A stretch of 37,654 bases of DNA, taken from the IMG/VR virus record IMGVR_UViG_3300027899_000035, positions 1 to 37,654 of that record; one strand, given 5' to 3'. The notes below the pieces were generated by a model. The model ran no database searches. It was not told where the DNA came from and saw nothing but the letters and a program-made list of their open reading frames with translations. The stretch comes from a virus. Position 1 is the first letter of the stretch. The number at the start of each line of letters is the position of its first letter. Shown in pieces: positions 1 through 8,451 of the stretch. The position numbers and the translations under genes are program-made.

Positions 1-291
1 AGCTGCGCTTGTTGTTGTTTCTGCGAAAGATTCAGTTGCGTTTGCGGTTGATCCGTCAATGGTATAACTTTCTTGTCCAACTGTTAAAAACAAAGTTCCT
101 TCGGCATATTTCCAAAGATAAATCCCTTCGCTTTTTAAGCCTTTTACAAACAAGTTTAAAGCATCAGAAGCCTCATTTACTTCTTCGGCAGTTAAAGCCC
201 TTCCACGAGTTTTAACGCCAAGAATTGATAAGGCTCTATTGATTATGTCGTTTCTTGTTTGGGAAAATGTATTTGTGCCGCTAACTGCCAT
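1..291 (-). CDS. P22 gp4-like head-completion protein (partial, 5' end)
   Basis: The first 97 codons are present; the reading frame is still open at the window edge, so the C-terminus is missing. The start ATG at 291-289 is 2 nt downstream of the preceding gene's stop. The N-terminus (TRNDIINRALSILGV, then about 20 residues later a helix with SDALNLFVKGLKSEG) matches the usual start of P22 gp4 / 'packaged DNA stabilisation' proteins, which form the ring below the portal that closes the head and connects the tail. It is the last visible gene of the leftward late block, which fits a head-completion role. Family call is by motif only. Confidence 0.6.
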   Translation of the reverse strand, partial: MAVSGTNTFSQTRNDIINRALSILGVKTRGRALTAEEVNEASDALNLFVKGLKSEGIYLWKYAEGTLFLTVGQESYTIDGSTANATESFAETTTSAA

Positions 292-293
292 AT

Positions 294-686
294 TTATGAA
301 AAATCAATGTTAATATTGTTTAATTCTTCTAAAGTTGTGCAGGCATCAATTTCAATTTTCCATTGTTTAGCTTTTAAGCAATTCTCAGAAACATTTGCGT
401 CAATTGGTCTATCATATTTAATAAAAGCCGCTGCTTGCCAATCAGTGCTTTGAAGATAAGTTTGACATTGAGCTATTTTTATTTGTTTCCCTTGTTCTAG
501 CAAAACACTATCAGGAGTTACATATTCTTGATAGGTTTCATTAATTACACACATTTGTTTGTCTAAAACTTGTGCATCATTTTCAATTTCAATAAATGGT
601 TCAGGAATTGAAGCGTAATTAATCGTGTCGGGATAATATCCTTTTACTAAAGTTGTTCCTGCGTCGTAATTTACTTTTACTGTCAT
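294..686 (-). CDS. Tail fibre assembly / chaperone-like protein
   Basis: 130 aa, directly downstream of the tail fibre gene. The C-terminal half (YLQSTDWQAAAFIKYDRPI followed by a charged helix and TLEELNNIN) resembles the C-terminus of many phage tail-fibre assembly proteins, where a 'YL..TDW' helix and a 'P(I/V)...V...R/K' segment are common. Such proteins help fold or trimerise the fibre they are encoded next to. The N-terminal half has no recognisable motif. The position next to the fibre supports the call, but the family match is only a pattern. Confidence 0.5.
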   Translation of the reverse strand: MTVKVNYDAGTTLVKGYYPDTINYASIPEPFIEIENDAQVLDKQMCVINETYQEYVTPDSVLLEQGKQIKIAQCQTYLQSTDWQAAAFIKYDRPIDANVSENCLKAKQWKIEIDACTTLEELNNINIDFS

Positions 687-704
687 TTTTGTGATAAATT
701 TTAA

Positions 705-1925
705 TTAATGTCCAATTACTAAATATCTGCCCGCTGCTGATTGTGTGCTGGCAGCTTCATCATAAGTTAGTGTAATTTGAGAGGTTGAAGTTGCAGAAAC
801 ATAAATCATACCATCAGGAGCAGACCCATAAAGAGTCGCTTGAGCGTTTAAAATTGCGTTTGGAAAAGCAATTGGGAAAGTTAATGTCGCGGAAGCTGGG
901 AAATCTTTTAATGTGGGATCAGTTCCCCATTGCATAATTAACCCATTTGGCAAATATGTATATCCATCAGTTGTTTTAGAATTGGTGAAATCAGTAAATA
1001 ATGAACTGATAATTATCCATTTAGCTGCAGTTGAATCATATCTAAGTATGGCAAAATCAGTTGTAAGATCCAAAGTGACATTTCTTGAAGCGTTACAAAA
1101 TTGAGGATTCCAAATATTGCCTGTATTGTGCTTTAAAACTACATTTCTTGCAGCATTTGCAGAGTTTAAAATAACAATTTGTCCATCTTGTCCGCCGCTT
1201 ATTGTATCTAAATCATCGGTTGCAGCAGCTCCCTCTGTATCTAAAACATAAGAACTTGAATTATTGGTTAAAGTTACTGCTCCAGTTGCAATTGTTAAAG
1301 CAGTTGCAGAGCCTGATAAAAGTGGCAATGATGAAGGATTTAAACAAACAACATCTACACCATCATTAATACAGAAATATCTTTGGCTTGCTCTTAAGTC
1401 GTTTGCTTTTAATGCAACTTTTGTGCCTTGCTGTGTATACTTTTTCCAATTTAAAGCAGATAATCCATCAATTGCTAAAGTTGGGCTATCTCCGCAATCA
1501 AGATGAGGTTGCACTACAAAAGTTTGAGTGTTATTATAAGCACTAATTGTTGGATTGGCAACTAAAGTAAAAGCTGTAGATGTGCCAGCAGTCAACCCCC
1601 AATAAGAAGTTGGACGAACATCAAAATTATTAAGAGAAACGGCGGCGTCAGTTTCCCCGACTGGGTCAACTGTTTCAATAGTATTGTTAGAAGAATCTTT
1701 AACAATAAGTTTTAATTGAGATAAATCAGAATACCAAATTTCAGGAAAACGACCATTTGCGTCAGATAAAACAGGGTTTGTATTTGCGACAGTTAAGCCA
1801 GCATTTTGATAAGTTGTAACTGGTGTTGTTGTTCCAGTTTGGTAAAAATAATATTTGTAGCCCACGCCAACAGCCCCAGCGTTAGTAAATATTCTTGCAA
1901 TTGGTTCGTAGAATCTTTGTGCCAT
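705..1925 (-). CDS. Tail fibre with tailspike-like N-terminus and gp53-like C-terminus
   Basis: 406 aa. Residues about 1-90 follow the P22-tailspike/phage-fibre head-binding pattern: a YEPIARIFTNAG start, a YYFYQTGT strand, 'NPVLSDANGRFPEIWY', then a strand ending in ETVDPV. Residues about 320-406 (NGLIMQWGT, then TFPIAFPNA, ending AAGRYLVIGH) look like the gp53-like C-terminal fibre domain that binds receptors or trimerises. The middle is Thr/Ser/Asn-rich beta structure. It would be the virion's receptor-binding protein. The next gene is a probable assembly chaperone. The stop lies close to the upstream gene's end, so the genes are likely co-transcribed. Confidence 0.75.
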   Translation of the reverse strand: MAQRFYEPIARIFTNAGAVGVGYKYYFYQTGTTTPVTTYQNAGLTVANTNPVLSDANGRFPEIWYSDLSQLKLIVKDSSNNTIETVDPVGETDAAVSLNNFDVRPTSYWGLTAGTSTAFTLVANPTISAYNNTQTFVVQPHLDCGDSPTLAIDGLSALNWKKYTQQGTKVALKANDLRASQRYFCINDGVDVVCLNPSSLPLLSGSATALTIATGAVTLTNNSSSYVLDTEGAAATDDLDTISGGQDGQIVILNSANAARNVVLKHNTGNIWNPQFCNASRNVTLDLTTDFAILRYDSTAAKWIIISSLFTDFTNSKTTDGYTYLPNGLIMQWGTDPTLKDFPASATLTFPIAFPNAILNAQATLYGSAPDGMIYVSATSTSQITLTYDEAASTQSAAGRYLVIGH

Positions 1926-1927
1926 AA

Positions 1928-4624
1928 TTATTCTCTATAATAACGATTTTTAATTTTTTGAGCTTCTTGTTCGGGATTGATACCTTGCATTAATACTGGT
2001 TGTTCTTTTTGACGCTGTAAAAGTTGTTGGCGAATTTGATCTTCAGACATGTTTGGTTCTTCTGCGTTGGCATCATTCGCGCCAAAGTTTGCAACAAAAT
2101 CTAAAACATATTCTCTAATTTCAGGATTTGCGGCGGTAATCGCAGAAAGCCTGTTTAGTTGTTTTGGTAATTCTTTTGGTGTTGCTTGGGCAGTAACGAC
2201 AAGCCAGTTGATGAATTTAGGGTTTGCCATTAATTTTAATGATATAGCCCTTCCAATTCCAACACTAGCTGCTAAACCTAATGGTCCAGTCCCATAACCA
2301 ACAGTTCCAAGTCCTACCATTTGCAACATTTTATTTGATTTTCCAGCTTGTTCAGTGTTTTTTGTCAACTCTACAACTTTATTTAAGCGATTAAAAGCAG
2401 TAACTTGTTCAGGCGTAAAGATTGCTTTTTCTGTGCCGTTCTTTTTAAGGACAGAATATTCAGCCATAAACTTTTGAGGGTTAAATAAATCTGCTTCTGC
2501 ACCTTGCGCTCCTTTACGAGCTAAACCCATGTCTCTAACAATAGAAGCTCTTACATATTCTTGCTGAATAGGTTTAAGACTTGACATTAAATTTTTAGCA
2601 ATTGTTGCGTCTTCTTTTAGAGGAGAAATTGCTTTTTTATATGCTTTGGTGGCTGTTTTTGCTTTGATAACTGGTTCAATAATATTTTCAATAAATTCAG
2701 TTTTTCTTTGGAAAGCTGCATTGGCTTTATCAAAAGCTTGCAAACCTTTAGTTCCGCCATAAAGAGCCACGGAATCTTTCATATCTTCGCTTAAACCGCC
2801 ATAAATCTTTTTAAGAGCTAATCTTTCATCTCCTAATAAAGAAGGTGATTGTAATTTTGCCCCAATAGTAGTTCTAAATGATTTTAACCTTGGATAAGAA
2901 AGGTTGCCAGACTCATCAATAATGTTTTTATATCTAGAAATAACTCTAGCAGTATCTCCACTTCCAACGGCGGCAATATCCTGAACTTGAGAATCATTAA
3001 TAATTTTGCTAATGTTTCTTGTTGGGACTGTTACTTCGCCAGTTGCTAAAACAGATTGTAATTGGCTTGGTGATAAATATTTTTCGTAATTAGAAATTAA
3101 CCCTAATTGTTTAGAAATTTGTTTATTAACATTATTTAAATTTTTAGCATCTTCCGCAGCATTTGATAAAAATTCAGTATTGCCAGGTTTTAAATTTTTA
3201 GCTTCATTTGATATTTGTTTATTAACATTATCCAAACTGCGAGAATCATCAGCGGCTTTTGTTAAAAATTCAGAAGATGAAGCCCTAGCTCTATTTCGCC
3301 AAAAACCTAATTTCTGACTAGCATCTTCGTTAATTAATGAGACAATCTTAGAATTACCTTTGACGCTACTTTTTAATTCTTTACCAAGATCAAGTAATGA
3401 TTTATATTCACTAGAATATTTTGGTGAGCTACCTACAAATGCGGCTGCTTTTGAATTGCCTCTTACTGATCGCTCTAATTCAGATTGTAAGTCTTTTAAT
3501 TTTACCCATTCATCAATTGCAGATGAAAGTTTGCCCGAAGTCATTTCTTGAGTTTCATTTAAAATTTGTTTGTCTAAATCATCATATAAATTAGAGACTC
3601 TTTGACCTGCAATTTTTTCAAACTCTTCTGCGCCCTCTTTTATCATTTTTCCAGTTCTAGCGTATGTTTTAGGTTTTACACTAACAACATTCTCAATTTG
3701 CCCAGAAATATCATTCACTTGCTTTTGTAAAGCTTCTGTAATTGGTTTTCCAGCAATAGGAATGTCTTTTATAAAATTTTGCAAGCCAGCAGATTTAGAG
3801 ACATCGGCAAGAGTTGGATCAATACCTAAATCTTGAAATGTTTTTACTGCTTTTGGATCAATTCCAGTTATTTTTTGCAAAAGTTTTTTAGGGACTTGAG
3901 AAATTGCGCCAACGGCATTTTGAACGGCAGGAATTGCTTGTTGGACAGTTCCACCAACTACACCGCCAACAACTGCCCCAGTTGCAACATCTTTTAGAGT
4001 TTGCGGAATATTGGTGAAATCTTCTGTTTCGCCTAAAGCACTAGCAGCTCCTATCGTTGCACCACCTTTGATTGATGGAATAAAACCTGTGCTAGTTAAT
4101 CCAGTTGGCTTTAATAATTTTGCACCAAATTTTGTTGCGCCGACTCCTGATAATAGACCAGCATCAGAAAATACTTGTCCAGCAAAAGAAGTTAATGGAC
4201 GATCTTGCCTAGCTTTATCTAATTTAGCTCTTTCAGCAGTTCTCGCTTCTCTGTATAAATCACCAATATCAATATCTTTAGTTGCAGCTCCACCAAATAA
4301 TTTAGCGACACTTGCGGCAATTCCAGCTTTTATTTCATCGCCAAATCCAAGAGGATTTGTTGCAGTTGTAAAGGCTGCCTCTCCCATTGACATTTTGGGC
4401 TGGCTAGGTTCATTGTCATCGTCATCTAATACAAAACCAGCAGGTAGTCCAAAATTTTCTTGGTAATTTACTTGCTGATTTCCTTGTGGCGATTCGTCTA
4501 AAACAAATCCAGATTGGCTTTCATCATCTAATACAAAACCAGCAGGAAGTCCAAAATTATTTTGTTGATTGTTTTGTGGTTCTTTGTCTAAAACAAATCT
4601 TTTTGAAATTACTGGTTTTGCCAT
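1928..4624 (-). CDS. Large DNA-ejection (internal virion) protein, P22 gp16-like
   Basis: 898 aa, the longest protein here. The N-terminus contains three copies of a short motif (FVLD-[DE] with PAGFVLDD), a possible packaging or docking tag. Residues about 170-240 are rich in Gly/Ala (GGATIGAASALGE, GAVVGGVVGG), a pattern seen in membrane-inserting ejection proteins. Long charged helices fill the middle (FLTKAADDSRSLDNVNKQI and a close copy FLSNAAEDAKNLNNVNKQI, an internal duplication). The start is preceded by an excellent SD (GAGGAGG, 4 nt before ATG) and overlaps the upstream gene by 16 nt. Order after two other ejection-type genes matches the P22 7-20-16 cluster. Confidence 0.6.
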   Translation of the reverse strand: MAKPVISKRFVLDKEPQNNQQNNFGLPAGFVLDDESQSGFVLDESPQGNQQVNYQENFGLPAGFVLDDDDNEPSQPKMSMGEAAFTTATNPLGFGDEIKAGIAASVAKLFGGAATKDIDIGDLYREARTAERAKLDKARQDRPLTSFAGQVFSDAGLLSGVGATKFGAKLLKPTGLTSTGFIPSIKGGATIGAASALGETEDFTNIPQTLKDVATGAVVGGVVGGTVQQAIPAVQNAVGAISQVPKKLLQKITGIDPKAVKTFQDLGIDPTLADVSKSAGLQNFIKDIPIAGKPITEALQKQVNDISGQIENVVSVKPKTYARTGKMIKEGAEEFEKIAGQRVSNLYDDLDKQILNETQEMTSGKLSSAIDEWVKLKDLQSELERSVRGNSKAAAFVGSSPKYSSEYKSLLDLGKELKSSVKGNSKIVSLINEDASQKLGFWRNRARASSSEFLTKAADDSRSLDNVNKQISNEAKNLKPGNTEFLSNAAEDAKNLNNVNKQISKQLGLISNYEKYLSPSQLQSVLATGEVTVPTRNISKIINDSQVQDIAAVGSGDTARVISRYKNIIDESGNLSYPRLKSFRTTIGAKLQSPSLLGDERLALKKIYGGLSEDMKDSVALYGGTKGLQAFDKANAAFQRKTEFIENIIEPVIKAKTATKAYKKAISPLKEDATIAKNLMSSLKPIQQEYVRASIVRDMGLARKGAQGAEADLFNPQKFMAEYSVLKKNGTEKAIFTPEQVTAFNRLNKVVELTKNTEQAGKSNKMLQMVGLGTVGYGTGPLGLAASVGIGRAISLKLMANPKFINWLVVTAQATPKELPKQLNRLSAITAANPEIREYVLDFVANFGANDANAEEPNMSEDQIRQQLLQRQKEQPVLMQGINPEQEAQKIKNRYYRE

Positions 4625-5823
4625 TTTCCTCCTCTAAAAACCATTTTTTGTCCAGTTTGTGGATCAGTAGCTGTTTTCCCTTCGTTAATTATCTTTCCGT
4701 TAATTATAGAATATTTGCCTTTAGACACAATTGTTGGATTTAATGGTTTTATTCCTAGTTCTTTTGCAGTTGAATTAAGATTTTTTATTTTTGTTTCAAT
4801 AAATGATCTAAGAACTGACTCTTTTTCTTCTGGGGACATTCCAGGATCTCCAAGGGTAGACTTTAGAGACTCACCTTCTTTTAGTGTAAATTGTGCGCCA
4901 AAAGTATCTCTTAGTAAAGGCAGAATCTCGTTATCTACAACAGCGATATATTCTCTTCTTGAAACTGCGCCTTGCGGGACTGATAATCCTAATTCTCTCA
5001 TAACTGTATTTCCAGCCACACCTAAACCAGTGTAGGTTGCAGTCTCGCCTAGTTTACTTAATTTATTTACCGTGTTAATTAATTGAGGCATTTTAGAAGA
5101 AGCTGATTGTAATAATGTTGTTTTTTCACCTCTAACTTTTCCAATTTCTTCTTGTTGTTTTTTAAACGTTCCAAGAGTTATTCCTTGATCTCTTGCCAAC
5201 TCTCTTTCTTGTTCAACATCTAAAAATTCGCCTCTTGATTTTGCAATATCAATATTGCCTTTAACCATATCTTGCTTAACTTTCTGAATATCAACGCCAT
5301 ATTTAGCTTGTTGGAAACCTTCAGTTTTAATTTGTGCAGCTTGATATTGTTCTTTTAAATCTTGCTCTCTTCCTTTTAAACGAGAAGAAAGACGTTTAAA
5401 TTCTAAAATTGCTTCTGGTGATTTATCAGAAGGCAAAGGTAATTCTTTACCAGTTGCTTCAAAATACTCATTGTGCATTTGTTCCCATTTTTTTTGAGAA
5501 AAGGCATATTGCGGCATTGAACTATAAGAATCTAAAACTCTAGCACCTTGAACGTCATTATAATCTTGTTGTTTTCTTATTCCTTCCGCACGAACAGGGT
5601 TTAACCCAGCAAGTCTTTGAAGGGCGTTTTGATCGCCCATTGAGGCTGTTTGTGATAGAATATTTTCAGCTTGAGCTTGTGCAAATTTTTGTTTGTTAAT
5701 ATCTATTTCTTGTTCGGCAGCAAGAAGCTGTAGTTGGTTAGCTTTTGCTTGCTGACCAAACTGATAGCCTTTAAGAATATTACCTACATAATCTGGGGTT
5801 TGTTGCTGAATTAATTCTGGCAT
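4609..5823 (-). CDS. DNA-ejection (internal virion) protein, P22 gp20-like
   Basis: 404 aa, mostly helical and Gln/Lys-rich. The start (DYVGNILKGYQFGQQAKANQ) followed by a long coiled region resembles phage DNA-transfer proteins that leave the virion ahead of the genome. The C-terminal part (SRREYIAVVDNEILPLLRDTFGAQFTLKEGE, broken here into motifs DNEILPLLRDTFG and QFTLKEGE) is a pattern common to this position in many podoviruses and siphoviruses. It overlaps the upstream stop by one base (TAATG) and the downstream gene by 16 nt, so translation is coupled across the ejection cluster. Confidence 0.6.
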   Translation of the reverse strand: MPELIQQQTPDYVGNILKGYQFGQQAKANQLQLLAAEQEIDINKQKFAQAQAENILSQTASMGDQNALQRLAGLNPVRAEGIRKQQDYNDVQGARVLDSYSSMPQYAFSQKKWEQMHNEYFEATGKELPLPSDKSPEAILEFKRLSSRLKGREQDLKEQYQAAQIKTEGFQQAKYGVDIQKVKQDMVKGNIDIAKSRGEFLDVEQERELARDQGITLGTFKKQQEEIGKVRGEKTTLLQSASSKMPQLINTVNKLSKLGETATYTGLGVAGNTVMRELGLSVPQGAVSRREYIAVVDNEILPLLRDTFGAQFTLKEGESLKSTLGDPGMSPEEKESVLRSFIETKIKNLNSTAKELGIKPLNPTIVSKGKYSIINGKIINEGKTATDPQTGQKMVFRGGKWQNQ

Positions 5824-6584
5824 TAATAATTTGAATATAAATTAGTATTGGGAGCCATTTGATTATTCATAGCATTATTAATTCTTGCGGCATTATACTG
5901 TCCACCACCTGTTGAGGTAAAGCCAGAAGGTGATTTTGGTTGCCCACTCATGCCTTGCATTCCTATTCCTAACATACTACTGCCAATTTGACTCATTCCG
6001 CCACCAATAATATTTCCCATTTGAGCATCTCTATTAGCCATAGCCATTCCTTGCCCTAGGACTCCTTGTTGAGAAGCATTTGCCATATTAGCGCCAGCTT
6101 GAATTTCATAATTACCCATTGCTATTGATGCATTTTGTCCAATTCCAGCAAGCCCTTGTAAATATCCAACTTGATTGCCAAATTCTTGCGAAGCTGTACC
6201 TTGAGCATATTCTTCAAGAGCTTTCATTGCCGCGCCTGATTTTAAGCCGCCTTTGGAAGCTAATAAATTTTGAATTGAGTTTTGACCTTGATTTAATCGG
6301 AATTGATAGCCGGGTGATTGTTCTAGGCGATTTTGTGTTGCCGCAGGGTCTCCAGTAAGATATTGTTGCAATAAACTTAAACCACTTCTTCCAGCTTCTT
6401 CATAAGGGCGTTGATAACCAATAGCTGCTTCTTTTGATCTACGCATTTCTGCAAGGTAAGCATCCATTGCATTAGCATTGGCTCTGGCTGCTCTTTTTGA
6501 TGATTTATTAGCAAAATATCCTTGAGTTGCCATTCCTCCAGCCATCAATCCTGCGCCGCCTATGGCTACTGCTGCAAAAGTCAT
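5823..6584 (-). CDS. DNA-ejection protein, P22 gp7-like
   Basis: 253 aa. It opens with a hydrophobic Gly/Ala helix (AVAIGGAGLMAGGMATQGYF), followed by a basic helix (KSSKRAARANANAMDAYL) and then 'PYEEAGRSGLSLLQQYL', 'SPGYQFRLNQGQNSIQNLLA' and 'LKSGAAMKALEEYAQG'. This succession is the familiar layout of phage DNA-transfer protein p7-type proteins, which are ejected and help form the trans-envelope channel. The C-terminal third is Gly/Met/Gln-rich and low in complexity. It is the first gene of the three-gene ejection cluster. Confidence 0.65.
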   Translation of the reverse strand: MTFAAVAIGGAGLMAGGMATQGYFANKSSKRAARANANAMDAYLAEMRRSKEAAIGYQRPYEEAGRSGLSLLQQYLTGDPAATQNRLEQSPGYQFRLNQGQNSIQNLLASKGGLKSGAAMKALEEYAQGTASQEFGNQVGYLQGLAGIGQNASIAMGNYEIQAGANMANASQQGVLGQGMAMANRDAQMGNIIGGGMSQIGSSMLGIGMQGMSGQPKSPSGFTSTGGGQYNAARINNAMNNQMAPNTNLYSNY

Positions 6585-6585
6585 T

Positions 6586-7143
6586 CTAAGCTCCTAATAA
6601 AATTGGTTTATTAATCCAAGATAAATCGCTTTCATGCACTAGCTCTTTTTCCAAATCTTCAACAATAGTATGCTCGCTTTGGTGAATTGTAGCCCATATT
6701 GTTTCTTCATGAACATAAATTAAACGCTTTGTGCCTGCTTTTGAAATCCATGTTGCAGGGGCTTTTATGCGAGTGACTCCTTCATCAGTCATAATTGTTA
6801 CTTCGCCTTTAGACAAAATGCTAGTGTGATCGAAATTATGAACTTTGCCAGTTAAGATTATATCTTTGGGCAGCGTTATTTGGCGAGTATATGTTTTATT
6901 GCAAATGAAATGCTCTAGCGGAAGTTCTTTTGCAGCTTCTTCAGAACCTTCAAAGTAGTTTTTTAGATAATATTCTGCTAATTCTATTTTCTGTATATTA
7001 GATAAAACCGAAACATCTTTATTATATTTGGTTGCCATTACAGGCAAATTGAAGCAATTGCTATCTTTAACTTTTTCTATTAAATTTTCATCTGAAATTG
7101 TTAATGGCTCGACCATGTCTATTTGAGTTTCTTCTATTATCAA
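6586..7143 (-). CDS. Cupin-like conserved phage protein
   Basis: 185 aa if read from the TTG at 7143, the first possible codon after an in-frame TGA; an ATG at 7116 would give 176 aa and is an equally good start. The C-terminal half (YTRQITLPKDIILTGKVHN, ILSKGEVTIMTDEGVTRIKA, SKAGTKRLIYVHEETIWATIH) matches a small phage protein family with a cupin-like beta barrel found beside virion genes. No enzymatic residues are evident. It lies between the hairpin at 7175-7213 and the ejection genes. Its function is unknown; a virion or assembly role is inferred from position. Confidence 0.6.
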   Translation of the reverse strand: MIIEETQIDMVEPLTISDENLIEKVKDSNCFNLPVMATKYNKDVSVLSNIQKIELAEYYLKNYFEGSEEAAKELPLEHFICNKTYTRQITLPKDIILTGKVHNFDHTSILSKGEVTIMTDEGVTRIKAPATWISKAGTKRLIYVHEETIWATIHQSEHTIVEDLEKELVHESDLSWINKPILLGA

Positions 7144-7174
7144 TCATCATTTACTCAAATATTACTTAAGAAAA

Positions 7175-7213
7175 GCTAGTAGCTGAAACTTTCGAAGGTG
7201 GACAACTACTAGC
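7175..7213 (-). terminator. Hairpin with U-rich tail between late genes
   Basis: An 8-bp perfect stem (GCTAGTAG / CTACTAGC) encloses a 23-nt loop. On the minus strand it is followed by TTTTCTT, so it has the shape of a weak intrinsic terminator or attenuator between the 13-aa gene and the cupin-like gene. The large loop is unusual for a terminator, so an RNA-processing hairpin is also possible. Confidence 0.4.
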
Positions 7214-7287
7214 CCCAATTTCTTTATCCCAAAAGGATGAAAGAAGTAACAAAATAACTATTACTATTATTTTTTAGATAGCAAGAA

Positions 7288-7329
7288 TTATTTTTTCTTG
7301 CCGCCTTTTTTAGTTCCGCATTTTTTCAT
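7288..7329 (-). CDS. 13-aa Lys/Gly-rich peptide
   Basis: The reading frame is MKKCGTKKGGKKK and stop. Its ATG overlaps the TGA of the upstream 79-aa gene in an ATGA arrangement, the usual sign of translational coupling. Very small, lysine- and glycine-rich ORFs occur among virion genes of other phages. The stop lies within a potential stem (GCAAGAA / TTCTTGC, 7281-7301). Whether the peptide is made cannot be decided from sequence; the overlap and composition are the evidence. Confidence 0.4.
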   Translation of the reverse strand: MKKCGTKKGGKKK

Positions 7330-7565
7330 ATTTTTCTAGTCTCCTTAAATGATTTGTTAAAAAAATCTCTAGTCATAGTTCTATATTTAAAAATAGAAAT
7401 ACTTTCAGTTCTTCCAGTTTTAAAATATCTAGTTACAAAGCCATCTTTATTTGGCAAAGGTTTTACAATTTCTAAAGAAACTCTTTTGTCTCCAATTCTT
7501 TTAATTTGAAAAATAATTCCGCTCATGTACTTTTTTGTTGATCTAACAAAATCAAGTTTTTTCAT
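7326..7565 (-). CDS. Hypothetical basic protein
   Basis: 79 aa, strongly basic (many Lys/Arg), with no membrane segment or known motif. A strand pattern (SGIIFQIKRIGDKRVSLEIVK) suggests a small beta fold. It is in the virion-gene segment, 9 nt downstream of the 71-aa gene, and its stop overlaps the start of the 13-aa peptide gene. Not recognised; a minor virion or assembly role is inferred from position only. Confidence 0.6.
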   Translation of the reverse strand: MKKLDFVRSTKKYMSGIIFQIKRIGDKRVSLEIVKPLPNKDGFVTRYFKTGRTESISIFKYRTMTRDFFNKSFKETRKI

Positions 7566-7574
7566 ATAGTCTTT

Positions 7575-7790
7575 TTAATCATAATTAGGCACTGGCACTT
7601 CAATAAAAGTATCTGTTGTTTCTGGTCTAGCGTCAGGTATTGCTTGAGGAGTTGGATAAACAATTGGGGTGTCTTGTGGCTGCCTTCTTCTCCAAACTTT
7701 ACTCCAAACCAGTTTGCCGTCCCATTCGAGACGGCATTCTGATCGCCATTTTTTAAAACCAGTTCTATCGCAAATGACTCTGTAATCCAT
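7575..7790 (-). CDS. Small conserved phage virion-region protein
   Basis: 71 aa. 'CDRTGFKKWRSECRLEWDGKLVWSKVWRRRQPQD' contains the pattern C(D)xxG-K...EWDG-VW---W--R-PQD (given here as key residues C8, G12, W24, D25, G26, W33, P38, Q39, D40) that recurs in small proteins encoded among head and tail genes of many phages. The C-terminus is Pro-rich. It starts 1 nt after the stop of the upstream structural gene. Function unknown. Confidence 0.6.
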   Translation of the reverse strand: MDYRVICDRTGFKKWRSECRLEWDGKLVWSKVWRRRQPQDTPIVYPTPQAIPDARPETTDTFIEVPVPNYD

Positions 7791-8438
7791 CTAATTTACC
7801 TGAATTAACAATTCTGCACCAGAAGAATAAGAATTAATTTTAACTCTCATTGCTTGTGGAATTGCAAAATAATTTCCATTTTTAGAAACAGTAGCGCCAA
7901 TTAAAGCTGGGTCATCCTGATTTAACCAATTAAACACTCTATCATTTAAACTTTGAATATCATCATTAGTTTGCTGAATAGTATAATTAATTGTTCCAGT
8001 AACAATAAAAGTCAAGTCAACTTGTCTTTCACTTCTGTCAGAATAACTTCTTTTAATAGGAATTATTTGAGAAATAGCTTCGTCAACTGGACCAGCTTTA
8101 GTGTTGGTTCCAACAGCTCCACTTGCAGAAATACTTTGAATTGAATAAAAATAATTTGTTGTTTCTACAGTGTTATTGTTCGGACCAGCAATAGTTTCAG
8201 AAATAGGAATTGTTTTATTTCTGTCTTGATAACCAGAAATAGTAAAATTTACTGCTGAAATATTTCCAGTTGATGCAAAGCCAATTTTTTTAGCAAATAA
8301 GTCTGGTGTAACCCATTCGCCACTAACAACTCCAGCTCCGTTAAGAGTAAAATCGCCAGCGCCACCTAATGTTTGATTCTGAAAAACTCCATCATCATCA
8401 ACATCGGCTAAATCCATGTTTATTTCTATTCTACGCAT
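7791..8438 (-). CDS. Virion structural protein, beta-rich, unknown
   Basis: 215 aa from the ATG at 8438. I prefer this start to one 15 codons upstream because AGGAG sits a few nt before it and it avoids overlap with the upstream gene. The protein is rich in Ser/Thr/Asn/Gly and alternating strands and ends in 'YSSGAELLIQVN'. No enzyme motif is present. Composition and position, downstream of the capsid genes and upstream of the ejection genes, suggest a minor structural or decoration component. Confidence 0.6.
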   Translation of the reverse strand: MRRIEINMDLADVDDDGVFQNQTLGGAGDFTLNGAGVVSGEWVTPDLFAKKIGFASTGNISAVNFTISGYQDRNKTIPISETIAGPNNNTVETTNYFYSIQSISASGAVGTNTKAGPVDEAISQIIPIKRSYSDRSERQVDLTFIVTGTINYTIQQTNDDIQSLNDRVFNWLNQDDPALIGATVSKNGNYFAIPQAMRVKINSYSSGAELLIQVN

Positions 8439-8451
8439 AATTGCTCCTAGT

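Noticed and set aside
7281-7318. Plus-strand terminator (GCAAGAA/TTCTTGC with a later T-run)
   Set aside because: No rightward transcript is expected there; the stem is inside and after the 13-aa coding frame on the minus strand, where no U-run follows it.
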